Source: a virus. Taken from it: a stretch of 34,190 nt of DNA. The notes under the pieces were generated by a model. The model did not search any database, had not been told where the DNA came from, and saw only the letters and a program-made list of their open reading frames with translations. Location: positions 1-34,190 of the IMG/VR virus record IMGVR_UViG_3300043773_001503. One strand, 5' to 3'. Positions within the stretch are counted from its first letter, which is position 1; each line of letters opens with the position of its first letter. The position numbers were made by a program, and so were the translations under genes. This document shows positions 21,144-28,423 of the stretch, piece by piece.

Positions 21144-23773
21144 CCGAACTGTTCGCCGCCATCGCGGCCGACCCGTCCGCGGTTCCGTTGTGGGCTGTTG
21201 TCGCGTTTGCCGTTGGTATGTACCCGGTGGGGTTCATGCTGGGGGCGCCGTGTAGCCCGTGCTGCGCGGCCTGCCCATGCGCGGAGGGCGAGGAATTGCC
21301 CGAAACCGTAACCGTTACCCTCGACGGGTTTACCGACAAATCACCGGGGCCGAATCTGTGCAACCTTTCCTTTTCTGCGTGCTTCGGAAGCGGGGCCGCC
21401 GGTCACGTTACCGCGCCCGGCGGCGACCCGGCCACCGATGCCGGCCCCGTGAGCGCGGTCACGCTGGACGATGCCGGCAGCGGCTACGCGAAGTTCGGCC
21501 GCGTGGCGCCGACGCTTGAGGCCAGCGGTTCTGGCAGCGGCGCGGAGTTCGTTGTAACCGTCACGCAATCGCAAAACGAATGCGGAGTAGATGAATGGGC
21601 AATATCGAAGGTCGAAATCACGAAGGGCGGCACCGGCTACGTTGACGATGAGCAATTGACCTTTACCGTGGCCGAAGGCGACACAATCGAAACCGCGGCA
21701 ACCGTGCGGCTAAAGACTGAACGCATTGAGCCGACCGCGACCATTGAGGTTGCATCGCAGGAAGGAACCGGCGCGGAATTGGAAGTTGTGTTTTCTTCGC
21801 TTGCCGGATCGCCGCCTTCGTGGAAGATCGATAGCGTAACGGTTGTGGACGGCGGCGATTTGTATGTCACCGGAGACACGCCAACGTTGACGCTCGGCGC
21901 CGACACGCTGGAATTATCGCCCGCGTCTTTTTTTGTAAAGGCCGCGCACGTTGAGCCTACTGTGTCGGCCGTGGTCAATTCATCGACCGGCAGCGGCGCG
22001 GCCGTGTCGGTTACGCTTACCCCGTTCGTGGCTGCCGATGTTTCCGATGTGTGGGCCGTGGATGCGATCACGGTCGATGCGCCGGGGACGGGCTATCAAG
22101 AGTGGGACGGGATTAACGTCGAAGTGGTCGATGGCATCGCGCGATTGGATTGCGCGGCCTACGTTGACGCTGTAGACGCAAACGGCGCGATTCAGTCTGT
22201 CGCGATCGGCCCCGGTCAGGGCGGCGAGTATTTGAAGGGCGGCCCAATAACCGAAGTGGTGGTCGATCCGCACGGGCAGTATTACGGCAATTCCGGCGTT
22301 GCCGATAGCGTGGAAATCGACAACGGCGGCGTTTACTACCGCGAGGATGAATCGCTCCCGCCATACGTTGCGGAGGTTTCCGTAGCCATTACGCAAACCC
22401 TGCCAAGCGCCGGCAGCGGCGCAGAGATTTCGGCGACCGTCAACGAAGACAAGGAAAGCCCCGATTTCGGGAAGATCGAAAGCCTGTCGATCGACAACGG
22501 CGGCGGAAACTATTTGGCATGGGAATGGCAGGCAAACGACTGTTGTGGCGTTTACTTGAATAGAAAGCCAATTGTTTTATCGCGGGACGGGTGCGTGTAT
22601 TCGCACACTGAATGCGGTGGATACTATTCGCCGGGGTACAATTCTCCGCTGCAACATACGGTTATCGTGGAATACAAAGGCGCGACGGTTCCGCCCACGG
22701 CAAAACTGATGAACGGCGCTTGCGCCGCGGCATCTGTTGCGTTCACTACGGAAACGCTGATAACAAAATGCAGCGAGTTCGCATTTTCGGCTGCATCCGA
22801 AAACGGGCAGACGATCAGCGTTGAGCCGGGCGGCGGGTACTACGATCCGCCATCTTCATACGATTGCTGCCATCCGTGCTGCCGTCGCGACGAAACCCCG
22901 CCGGAAGAAATCGCGCTTAATGTTGTGTGGGCAAACGATTTGCCGCCGACGTTTTACACGCGCTTTTCTAATTACCTAAACTTCACAGATGGCACATATG
23001 TATTGGCGCGTACGAACGGAGGCGGATGCTTAACATGGTCTGGCGGTGGTTTTGCCGTTAGCCTTGAAACGTGCGATGTTTCGTGCCAGCAGTGCGTAAA
23101 AAAGTGCAAGGTCACGATTTCGCATCCGTTCTTGATTGTGGTGCTGCGCGGCATGGGAAACACGGATTGGAGTGGCCCTTACCAACCACTGCAAGACGAG
23201 CGTTTCCTGTCGCTGCCGGCCCTTCCGCCAAGCGTCGAACCGACCGCGTGCGGTGAGGAGTGTGTTGATGCGTGCATTACATCAACCCCATCATGCTCGC
23301 CCGTTTCCGAAACGGAATACAAGTTCGGGTTTTGGGCATACAACGAGTTGTATTCAGTCGCGGTTGGCAATTGGCTAAACATTCCGTGGTGGCTGCAATA
23401 TGTGCGCGGCGGATATTCCGGCGATCCGTGCCAGTTTGCGAACGGATATTATGAATGGATGTATTCGCAAGTGCCGTGCAATGGCGGTTGCGATGGGCCT
23501 TTTGAGCAATGCTGCCAAGCGCCGGCGCCGTGGGATCAAAACGTCACGCTATACAACCCACTGGAGTATTTCAAAAATAATCCAAACTACGCGCAATCTT
23601 GGTACGGCCGCACCGGCGGCGGCAACTTCACGAATAGGACGCAGGCGGGATACGAAGAGTTCATGGAAAATGCCGCGGGCGGTTTTTACATTTTTGCGCC
23701 AACACCCGTTCCGCTTCCAAAATCGTTTCGGTGGAGCGGTATTGTCACCCTCACCATTTCCGACGCACAATGA
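21137..23773 (+). CDS. Large Cys-rich tail-tip/adhesin protein with N-terminal membrane segment
   Basis: An 878-aa protein, overlapping the previous gene by 7 bp. Residues ~18-37 (PLWAVVAFAVGMYPVGFMLG) form a hydrophobic helix followed at once by a CSPCCAACPC cluster. The first half has repeating beta modules with '[GS]TGY' and 'GSGA' turns, common in virion proteins. The second half holds Cys clusters (DCCHPCC, CDVSCQQCVKKC, CGEECVDAC, CNGGC...CC). I count about 33 Cys in total, very high for a phage structural protein. Disulfides or metal sites are likely. Base composition is less GC-rich than the core genes. Receptor binding is inferred from size and position. Confidence 0.68.
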   Translation: MLTELFAAIAADPSAVPLWAVVAFAVGMYPVGFMLGAPCSPCCAACPCAEGEELPETVTVTLDGFTDKSPGPNLCNLSFSACFGSGAAGHVTAPGGDPATDAGPVSAVTLDDAGSGYAKFGRVAPTLEASGSGSGAEFVVTVTQSQNECGVDEWAISKVEITKGGTGYVDDEQLTFTVAEGDTIETAATVRLKTERIEPTATIEVASQEGTGAELEVVFSSLAGSPPSWKIDSVTVVDGGDLYVTGDTPTLTLGADTLELSPASFFVKAAHVEPTVSAVVNSSTGSGAAVSVTLTPFVAADVSDVWAVDAITVDAPGTGYQEWDGINVEVVDGIARLDCAAYVDAVDANGAIQSVAIGPGQGGEYLKGGPITEVVVDPHGQYYGNSGVADSVEIDNGGVYYREDESLPPYVAEVSVAITQTLPSAGSGAEISATVNEDKESPDFGKIESLSIDNGGGNYLAWEWQANDCCGVYLNRKPIVLSRDGCVYSHTECGGYYSPGYNSPLQHTVIVEYKGATVPPTAKLMNGACAAASVAFTTETLITKCSEFAFSAASENGQTISVEPGGGYYDPPSSYDCCHPCCRRDETPPEEIALNVVWANDLPPTFYTRFSNYLNFTDGTYVLARTNGGGCLTWSGGGFAVSLETCDVSCQQCVKKCKVTISHPFLIVVLRGMGNTDWSGPYQPLQDERFLSLPALPPSVEPTACGEECVDACITSTPSCSPVSETEYKFGFWAYNELYSVAVGNWLNIPWWLQYVRGGYSGDPCQFANGYYEWMYSQVPCNGGCDGPFEQCCQAPAPWDQNVTLYNPLEYFKNNPNYAQSWYGRTGGGNFTNRTQAGYEEFMENAAGGFYIFAPTPVPLPKSFRWSGIVTLTISDAQ

Positions 23774-24090
23774 ATTGCGATTTCGACAATCCATCACAAA
23801 CCTGCCCGACGTGCGGATATAAAGCCAAGTCGCTGCCGACATTCCGCGAATGCCGGCCGCTTCCGGCTCCCCAATGGCGGCCGGTTGACGTTGGGGCGCT
23901 GGTGGAGCGCGGCCTAACGGCCATAGGCATCACGAAAGAGCGCGTCGAGAAGTTGACCCGAACCGCCGGAAAGCCGGGGGGCTGCGGCTGCGCGGCCCGA
24001 AAACGGTGGCTTACGGAAGCCGGGAACCGTGCGCAATATGCGGCCCGCGATGCCGCCAAGGCCGCGCAAAAGTTCTATTTCGGCGAGTAG
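23770..24090 (+). CDS. Small Cys-motif protein (106 aa)
   Basis: A 106-aa basic protein starting in an ATGA overlap. Residues 1-20 contain a CPTCGYKA zinc-ribbon-like knuckle with a second Cys nearby. The middle has a helix (ALVERGLTAIGITKERVEKL) and then 'GGCGCAARKRWLTEAGNRAQ', a CGC-x-x-R-K motif that I recall from uncharacterised phage and planctomycete prophage proteins. Possibly binds zinc. Coupling to the Cys-rich tail gene suggests a tail-related or assembly role, but that is inference. Its stop abuts the CCCTAGACG motif at 24091. Confidence 0.62.
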   Translation: MNCDFDNPSQTCPTCGYKAKSLPTFRECRPLPAPQWRPVDVGALVERGLTAIGITKERVEKLTRTAGKPGGCGCAARKRWLTEAGNRAQYAARDAAKAAQKFYFGE

Positions 24091-24129
24091 CCCTAGACGG
24101 GCCGGAATCATGCCGCCGCCCCGTATAAC
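24091..24129 (+). promoter_or_regulatory. Late-type motif, copy 4 (CCCTAGACG-N24-TATAAC)
   Basis: CCCTAGACG (24091-24099) starts one base after a TAG stop, and TATAAC is at 24124-24129, seven bases before the ATG at 24137. This is the most divergent left box but has the best -10 hexamer of the set. The following gene has no Shine-Dalgarno, as expected for leaderless initiation. Confidence 0.42.
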
Positions 24130-24136
24130 CGCGGCA

Positions 24137-24415
24137 ATGGCACGCACGCGGGCTATCTACGTTAACGGCGCCCGGTGGACGATCCGCCATTGCCGCGTGC
24201 CAAAAACGATTCACGGCGATTGTGACTACAACACGCGCACGATTCGCATTTCCAACAAACTGCACGGGGAAGATTTTCTAAACGTGTTGGTGCATGAATG
24301 GATTCATGCGCGCTGGCCGGATTTCTCCGAATCGGTGGTATCGGAATCCGCCGACGAACTGGCCGCCGTCATTCACGCTTACCGCTTCCGCCAGCCCGAC
24401 GAGCAAGAGGACTAA
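24137..24415 (+). CDS. HExxH putative zinc metallopeptidase (92 aa)
   Basis: A 92-aa protein with a clear zinc-protease helix, NVLVHEWIHARWPDFSE (HEWIH at residues 53-57), and a downstream acidic helix 'SESADELAAVIHAYRF' that could give the third zinc ligand (SprT/ImmA-like layout). The N-terminal part is two or three strands (YVNGARWTIRHCR, TRTIRISNKL). It has no secretion signal, so it probably acts in the cytoplasm or on virion proteins. The start at 24137 is chosen because it follows the -10-like TATAAC by seven bases; earlier in-frame ATGs lie within the preceding gene. It overlaps the next gene by TAATG. Confidence 0.75.
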   Translation: MARTRAIYVNGARWTIRHCRVPKTIHGDCDYNTRTIRISNKLHGEDFLNVLVHEWIHARWPDFSESVVSESADELAAVIHAYRFRQPDEQED

Positions 24416-25407
24416 TGCCGCTCGACCCGATCCAACGCATGGCGCGGAACATCATCGCGCGGCATCCAGACCATCCCGCGCGATCGATCGCGCGGGCATT
24501 GGTCGCGAAGTGCAAGGGGGCGATTACGCTGGACGCGGCACGCTCGCGGGTGCGCCGCGAACTGTCGGCGAACTATGCGAACGGCCGCAAGGCGCCGGCG
24601 TTCAAGCGGGCGCCGCGGGCTGCCGGCGAAACGCTCGCGCCGCCCGTGTCGATCGCAAAACCGTGGTTGCGGTTTGAGTTTCCGGCGGCCGGCCCTATCG
24701 GCATCCTGTCGGATATTCACATTCCCTACCATTCCAATTCCGCGCTTGCCGCAGCAATCGCCACGCTCAAGCGCGACAAGGTGCGCGGCATCCTCATCAA
24801 CGGGGATGCGGTCGATTTCTATTCCATTTCGCGGTGGGAGAAAAACCCCGCGGAGCGCGATTTCAAGCGCGAACTACAACAGGCCCGCGAGTTTTTCGCG
24901 TGGCTGCGGCAAGAGTTCCGCCGCATCCCAATCGTGCTAAAGACCGGAAACCATGAGGAACGTTGGTCGCATTGGCTTTTTCAGCACGCGCCCGAAATAT
25001 CCGATATGCCGGAAATGGGATTGGATAACTGGCTGCATTTAAAGCAACACGGCATCGATCTAGTCGAGGATCAGCGGCCCGTGATGCTGGGGAAACTCAC
25101 CGTGCTGCACGGTCACGAACTGCCGCGGCAACTAGCCTCCCCGGTGAACGCTGCACGCGGCGCGTGGGTGCGCACGAAAACGACGGTTCTAGTTGGGCAT
25201 CATCACCGCACCAGCGGTCACAGCGAGCCGAATATGTGGCATGAGGAAACGTTTTCGTGGTCGTGTGGCTGCCTTGCTGACCTCACCCCGGCCTATTCGG
25301 TTATCAACTCTTGGAATCATGGATTCGCCATTTGCGACGTTGCCGCGGATGGGTCTTTCGACGTTCACAATTACCGCATCGCAGACGGCGCGGTGCGGTC
25401 TTCGTAA
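24415..25407 (+). CDS. Metallophosphoesterase (calcineurin-like)
   Basis: A 330-aa protein with the full metallophosphoesterase motif set: LSDIHIPYH (D100, H102), INGDAVDF (D131), KTGNHEER (178-183), HGHE (232-235) and GHHHRTSGH (261-269). Residues ~10-60 form a helix-turn-helix-like N-terminal segment (SIARALVAKC...LDAARSRVRREL) often seen in phage members of this family. The substrate is not predictable; DNA or nucleotide phosphodiesters are plausible. TAATG coupling to the HExxH gene suggests they are co-expressed. No membrane segment. Confidence 0.86.
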   Translation: MPLDPIQRMARNIIARHPDHPARSIARALVAKCKGAITLDAARSRVRRELSANYANGRKAPAFKRAPRAAGETLAPPVSIAKPWLRFEFPAAGPIGILSDIHIPYHSNSALAAAIATLKRDKVRGILINGDAVDFYSISRWEKNPAERDFKRELQQAREFFAWLRQEFRRIPIVLKTGNHEERWSHWLFQHAPEISDMPEMGLDNWLHLKQHGIDLVEDQRPVMLGKLTVLHGHELPRQLASPVNAARGAWVRTKTTVLVGHHHRTSGHSEPNMWHEETFSWSCGCLADLTPAYSVINSWNHGFAICDVAADGSFDVHNYRIADGAVRSS

Positions 25408-25412
25408 TTGAT

Positions 25413-25440
25413 TTGCGCCAGCCGGCGGGCCGTGGATAAT
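25413..25440 (+). promoter_or_regulatory. Candidate promoter, TTGCGC-N16-GATAAT
   Basis: TTGCGC (25413-25418), a 16-bp spacer and GATAAT (25435-25440) lie in the 42-bp gap before the ATG at 25450, whose upstream lacks a Shine-Dalgarno. The predicted transcript would begin only about three bases before the ATG. It is unrelated in its left box to the CCAYAGACC set. Confidence 0.4.
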
Positions 25441-25449
25441 GGCAACGCC

Positions 25450-26058
25450 ATGAACCTTTCGAATGAATACTTCGCGCAGGCAAAGCAGCGGGCGCTCCGG
25501 TTTTGCGGATGCCTAGACGCGGGAACGTCTGGCACGCTCGCCGCCGATGTGCTGCGGCTACTCGCCTATATCGATGCCATGAAAAAGGAAACGCCACCCA
25601 TGCAAACCGACACGCCGGCCGGCATTGCCCCGAACGTTGCCGAAGCCGCAGCCGACACGCACCCCGCGGATTGGATTCTGCGCGGGGATCGGGAATTGCG
25701 TAGCCAGCGGTGCAGCCAGCCGGCCCCGGCCCCGGCCCGGCTGTTGGGCGACGGGATCGCCGCCGCGGGCGGCACCGAAAGCCACGCGGAACGGCTGTTG
25801 CGCACCGCGGCCGACACGACGCGCGAACGGCGGGCGAACTACTCGCCGCCGCGGGAGCATTTCGCGCGAACCGTTGGCGCCATCAACGCGATTTTCTCCG
25901 ACAAACTCCGCGAGCCGTTCACGCCCGCCGATTGGGCGCTCATCATGATTTTGGACAAGTGCGCGCGGCACCAAGGCGACCGCAAAACCGCGGATTCAAT
26001 CGTGGATATAGCGGGCTACGCTGGCTGCCTTGCCGAATGCGAAACCGACGAACCATAG
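25450..26058 (+). CDS. DUF6378-like phage protein (202 aa)
   Basis: A 202-aa protein. The C-terminal ~90 residues (ERRANYSPPREHFARTVGAI, then 'FTPADWALIMILDKCARHQG' and 'DSIVDIAGYAGCLAE') match the DUF6378 pattern that I recall from phage genomes, including the closing D-I-A-G-Y helix. The N-terminal ~50 residues are helical with 'FCGCLDAG', followed by a low-complexity Ala/Pro linker. The start at 25450 has no Shine-Dalgarno; an in-frame ATG at 25600 preceded by AAAAAGGA could give a shorter 152-aa form. The stop TAG is embedded in the CCATAGACC motif at 26053. Function unknown. Confidence 0.7.
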   Translation: MNLSNEYFAQAKQRALRFCGCLDAGTSGTLAADVLRLLAYIDAMKKETPPMQTDTPAGIAPNVAEAAADTHPADWILRGDRELRSQRCSQPAPAPARLLGDGIAAAGGTESHAERLLRTAADTTRERRANYSPPREHFARTVGAINAIFSDKLREPFTPADWALIMILDKCARHQGDRKTADSIVDIAGYAGCLAECETDEP

Positions 26059-26090
26059 ACCGGCCGCCGCCGGCCCGCCGCGCGTAGGCT
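26053..26090 (+). promoter_or_regulatory. Late-type motif, copy 5 (CCATAGACC-N23-TAGGCT)
   Basis: CCATAGACC (26053-26061) contains the stop codon of the preceding gene, and TAGGCT is at 26085-26090. Both boxes are identical to copy 3 at 14071 and the spacing is the same 23 nt, while the spacer sequence is unrelated. The next gene starts 20 nt later and has GGAGG. Confidence 0.5.
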
Positions 26091-26109
26091 GAACGCGGAG
26101 GCGCTGGTT

Positions 26110-26346
26110 GTGATTTCGCGTTGGAACCATTGGCGCCGTGGTGGCGCTGACGGGCGCGAAGCGATAGCCGCTGCCGGCGAATCGCAATCCGCGGTCAGCG
26201 ACTACACGGCAACCCAAGAGTTTTGGGGCAAGGTCACAAGCCGACCGCAGCCCACGCGCGGCGAACTGGAATATCTAGCGTGGAAACTCGGCTGTTCGGT
26301 TGACACTGTGAAACGCGCCATAGCGCAAGGGCTATTAAATGGCTGA
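26110..26346 (+). CDS. Small hypothetical protein with HTH-like C-terminus (78 aa)
   Basis: A 78-aa basic protein starting at GTG 26110, with GGAGG (26097-26101) 8 nt upstream. The C-terminal half 'GELEYLAWKLGCSVDTVKRAIAQGL' has the spacing of a short helix-turn-helix, though it is too brief to be sure. The N-terminal half is Arg/Trp/Ala-rich. Its stop overlaps the next start by 8 bp, so it is coupled to the two beta-rich paralogues downstream. Role unknown. Confidence 0.55.
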   Translation: MISRWNHWRRGGADGREAIAAAGESQSAVSDYTATQEFWGKVTSRPQPTRGELEYLAWKLGCSVDTVKRAIAQGLLNG

Positions 26347-26848
26347 GTCCACCAGCGACATTTTCAGCGGCACCGTGACAACGCGGGTTCAGTGGTCGCG
26401 CGTTGACACGCAGGAAAATGGCAGCGTTGCCAATCGGAACATCGTCACCGCGACCTACAGCATTAGCGACGGTTCCGGGGCGGGGGCCGCGGATATTGTG
26501 TGGGCCGATAGCCGCACGGTGCCGGCCGAATCCATCGATGCGATTGATTTACTGGCGCTGACGCAAACGACGCTTGGCGTTTCTGTGCCATGCACGATTC
26601 GCCAGTTGCGCGCGGTGAGGATCGTGAACACGGAAACGGACGCCGGGCTATCGCTCCGCGTGGGGGCCGATGCGACCGGGCAAACCTATGCGTTCGAAGT
26701 CGGCCCCGGCTCCGAAATGCTGTCGGTCAATAACGCGGATGCGTGGCCGGTCGATGCGTCAAACAGCCTGCTACGGATCGCCAACGTTCACGGCGACCCC
26801 ATCGCGTACAGCATCGTTCTCATCGGCACATCGGTGGCCGCGGAGTAG
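26339..26848 (+). CDS. Beta-rich virion-type protein, paralogue A (169 aa)
   Basis: A 169-aa beta-strand-rich protein (MAESTSDIFSGTVTTRVQWS) without signal peptide. It shares an architecture with the gene immediately downstream: an early strand region, 'IDLLALTQTTLGVS', a central 'LRAVRIVNTETDAGLSLRVG' strand pair, and a terminal 'HGDPIAYSIVLIG' strand. These look like single-domain beta sandwiches seen in phage structural or fibre-associated proteins. No precise family is named. Confidence 0.6.
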   Translation: MAESTSDIFSGTVTTRVQWSRVDTQENGSVANRNIVTATYSISDGSGAGAADIVWADSRTVPAESIDAIDLLALTQTTLGVSVPCTIRQLRAVRIVNTETDAGLSLRVGADATGQTYAFEVGPGSEMLSVNNADAWPVDASNSLLRIANVHGDPIAYSIVLIGTSVAAE

Positions 26849-26851
26849 CCA

Positions 26852-27352
26852 ATGGCATCGACGTTTTCCCTGACGGGCTTGCTGCGGTTGGTGCCGCGTT
26901 GGGTTGACGATTTGACCGCGACCGCGGTTACAGACACGGCAACCGTGGTGCAAAACGTCGCGCTTTCCAACGGCAGCGCGGCCGGGCAGGCGGATGCCTA
27001 CTGGCGCGATTTGCTCGCCATCCCGGCCGGCGACGATGCAACCATCGATTTGTTCGCGCTGCCCATGTCGGCCTTCGGCGGCAGCGGTTCAATCGCGCTC
27101 TACAAAATCAAAATGTTTCTGGTGGTCAACCGCTCCGAAACCGCCGCGATCACGTTCGGCGGCACGGCAACGAATCGGTGGAGCGGGTTTAGCGCCGGCG
27201 CGATTTCCATTCCGCCCGGCGGCACGCTGTTCGCGCTGGATACGGGCAACGGCTACGCGGCCAATGGATCATCGCGCAACGTTCACATTCAAAACGATTC
27301 CGCAACGGCTGCGGCATCGGTAGACGTTTACATCGTGGGGGTGCTGGATTGA
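26852..27352 (+). CDS. Beta-rich virion-type protein, paralogue B (166 aa)
   Basis: A 166-aa protein, 3 bases after its paralogue. It contains 'IDLFALPMSAFGGSGSIALY', 'KMFLVVNRSETAAITFGG', 'NRWSGFSAGAISIPPGG' and a closing 'AASVDVYIVGVLD'. The V-N-R-S/V-N-T core strand followed by a P-P-G-G turn is a pattern I recall in uncharacterised phage proteins across diverse hosts. Probably part of the virion surface or a fibre accessory, by pattern only. The stop overlaps the TTG start of the next gene. Confidence 0.6.
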   Translation: MASTFSLTGLLRLVPRWVDDLTATAVTDTATVVQNVALSNGSAAGQADAYWRDLLAIPAGDDATIDLFALPMSAFGGSGSIALYKIKMFLVVNRSETAAITFGGTATNRWSGFSAGAISIPPGGTLFALDTGNGYAANGSSRNVHIQNDSATAAASVDVYIVGVLD

Positions 27353-27720
27353 TTAGCGAAGCGCCGAACATGGCGGCACGGGATCAACTGGCCTTCGAAG
27401 ACAAGTTGGCCGCGTTTCTGTCGATTGCGCGGCTGAAGGCGCAAGGCGGAATCACGGTTGCGGAGTTTGGCGAATTGCTGGTTGCCGCGATGCGGTTCGC
27501 GGTGGCGGCCGTCGATTCGCTGCCGCAAACCGGAGCCGAAAAAAAGGCAATGGTTTTGGCCGCGGTCGGAATCGTATTCGACGGGCTGGCCGACTACATG
27601 GTGCCGGCGCTCGCCTACCCGTTTTGGGTTGTCGCCCGGCCCGCCGTGCGGGCGCTGGTGCTGATGTTTGCCGCCGGCGCGATTGAATCGCTGTTGCCGT
27701 TGGTGAGGCTCGCAAAATGA
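27349..27720 (+). CDS. Probable membrane-associated protein, holin candidate (123 aa)
   Basis: A 123-aa protein, best start TTG 27349 (overlapping the previous TGA), with ATG 27370 as an alternative. The N-terminal half is soluble helical (FEDKLAAFLSIARLKAQGGI). The C-terminal half contains hydrophobic stretches 'ALAYPFWVVARPAVRALVLM' and 'FAAGAIESLLPLVRLAK'. The gene opens a run of small membrane proteins leading to a cysteine protease. A holin-like role is possible, but no holin family is recognised and the hydrophobic helices carry Arg residues. Confidence 0.5.
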   Translation: MISEAPNMAARDQLAFEDKLAAFLSIARLKAQGGITVAEFGELLVAAMRFAVAAVDSLPQTGAEKKAMVLAAVGIVFDGLADYMVPALAYPFWVVARPAVRALVLMFAAGAIESLLPLVRLAK

Positions 27721-27965
27721 TAACGCTTGGATTGCTTGCGGCTGCGGTGGCTGTTGCGGTGTGGCCGGCGCGGGCCGGCGGGTTGTCGCTGGAATCCCTG
27801 CGGCCCATGCCGGCGGCGAAGCCGCACGCTACCTACGCGGAAGCGATCCACGCGCTTTCCGTTGTGCGCGGGCGGTTGCTGGCTACCGAATCGCTCACCG
27901 ACAAAGAGCGCGCCGCGGTCGATGCGCTGACGCTGGCGCTTGTCAACGGGAGCGACAAGGAATGA
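27717..27965 (+). CDS. Small protein with N-terminal signal or membrane segment (82 aa)
   Basis: An 82-aa protein whose first 17 residues (MITLGLLAAAVAVAVWP) look like a signal peptide or short anchor, followed by 'ARAGG' and a helical soluble domain (YAEAIHALSVVRGRLLATES). ATGA overlaps join it to both neighbours. It might be a spanin-like or exported lysis accessory, but there is no lipobox. Function is not established. Confidence 0.5.
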   Translation: MITLGLLAAAVAVAVWPARAGGLSLESLRPMPAAKPHATYAEAIHALSVVRGRLLATESLTDKERAAVDALTLALVNGSDKE

Positions 27966-28423
27966 ACCCGAAGACCCGAAAGATTCTTGCGGCTGCGCTG
28001 GCTGCCGGCGCGGCCATTTCGTATTTTCTCAACAGCGGAAGCCAAACCCCAACGCCGGCGCCGATGCCCGAATCCGACGTGAATCTGCGCGGCCGATTCA
28101 TCGGCCCCACGGCCGCCGCGGATGCGGCCACGCTGGCGGCGCTGACCGACGAACTTGGCGCCGTGGTCGAATACGATGGAATGCAGCCCGAACCGCGGTT
28201 GCGCACCGGGGCGGCGCTGGATGATTTGCGAATCTGCGCCCGCGAAATCCGCCTCCGCGGGGATTCGCTCGGCGCCCGGCAGCCGAAGGTCAAGGCCGAA
28301 ATCGATCGGTACATGACCGCGGCCCTAGGTACGGACGGCGGCCCGATTTCCCCGGAGCAGCGGGCGCAATGGGTTGCCGCGTTCCGCACAATCGCGAGGG
28401 CGGCGGCCGATGCGGCGCGATAG
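27962..28423 (+). CDS. Signal-anchored hypothetical protein (153 aa)
   Basis: A 153-aa protein with a Lys/Arg-preceded hydrophobic N-terminus (MNPKTRKILAAALAAGAAIS) and a Pro-rich linker (QTPTPAPMPES), then a soluble, mainly helical domain. This is the layout of a membrane-anchored periplasmic protein. AAGGA precedes the ATG, and it overlaps the stop of the previous gene by 4 bp. It sits one gene before the C1 peptidase and overlaps it by 14 bp. Possibly a lysis or virion-entry accessory; not recognised. Confidence 0.55.
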   Translation: MNPKTRKILAAALAAGAAISYFLNSGSQTPTPAPMPESDVNLRGRFIGPTAAADAATLAALTDELGAVVEYDGMQPEPRLRTGAALDDLRICAREIRLRGDSLGARQPKVKAEIDRYMTAALGTDGGPISPEQRAQWVAAFRTIARAAADAAR

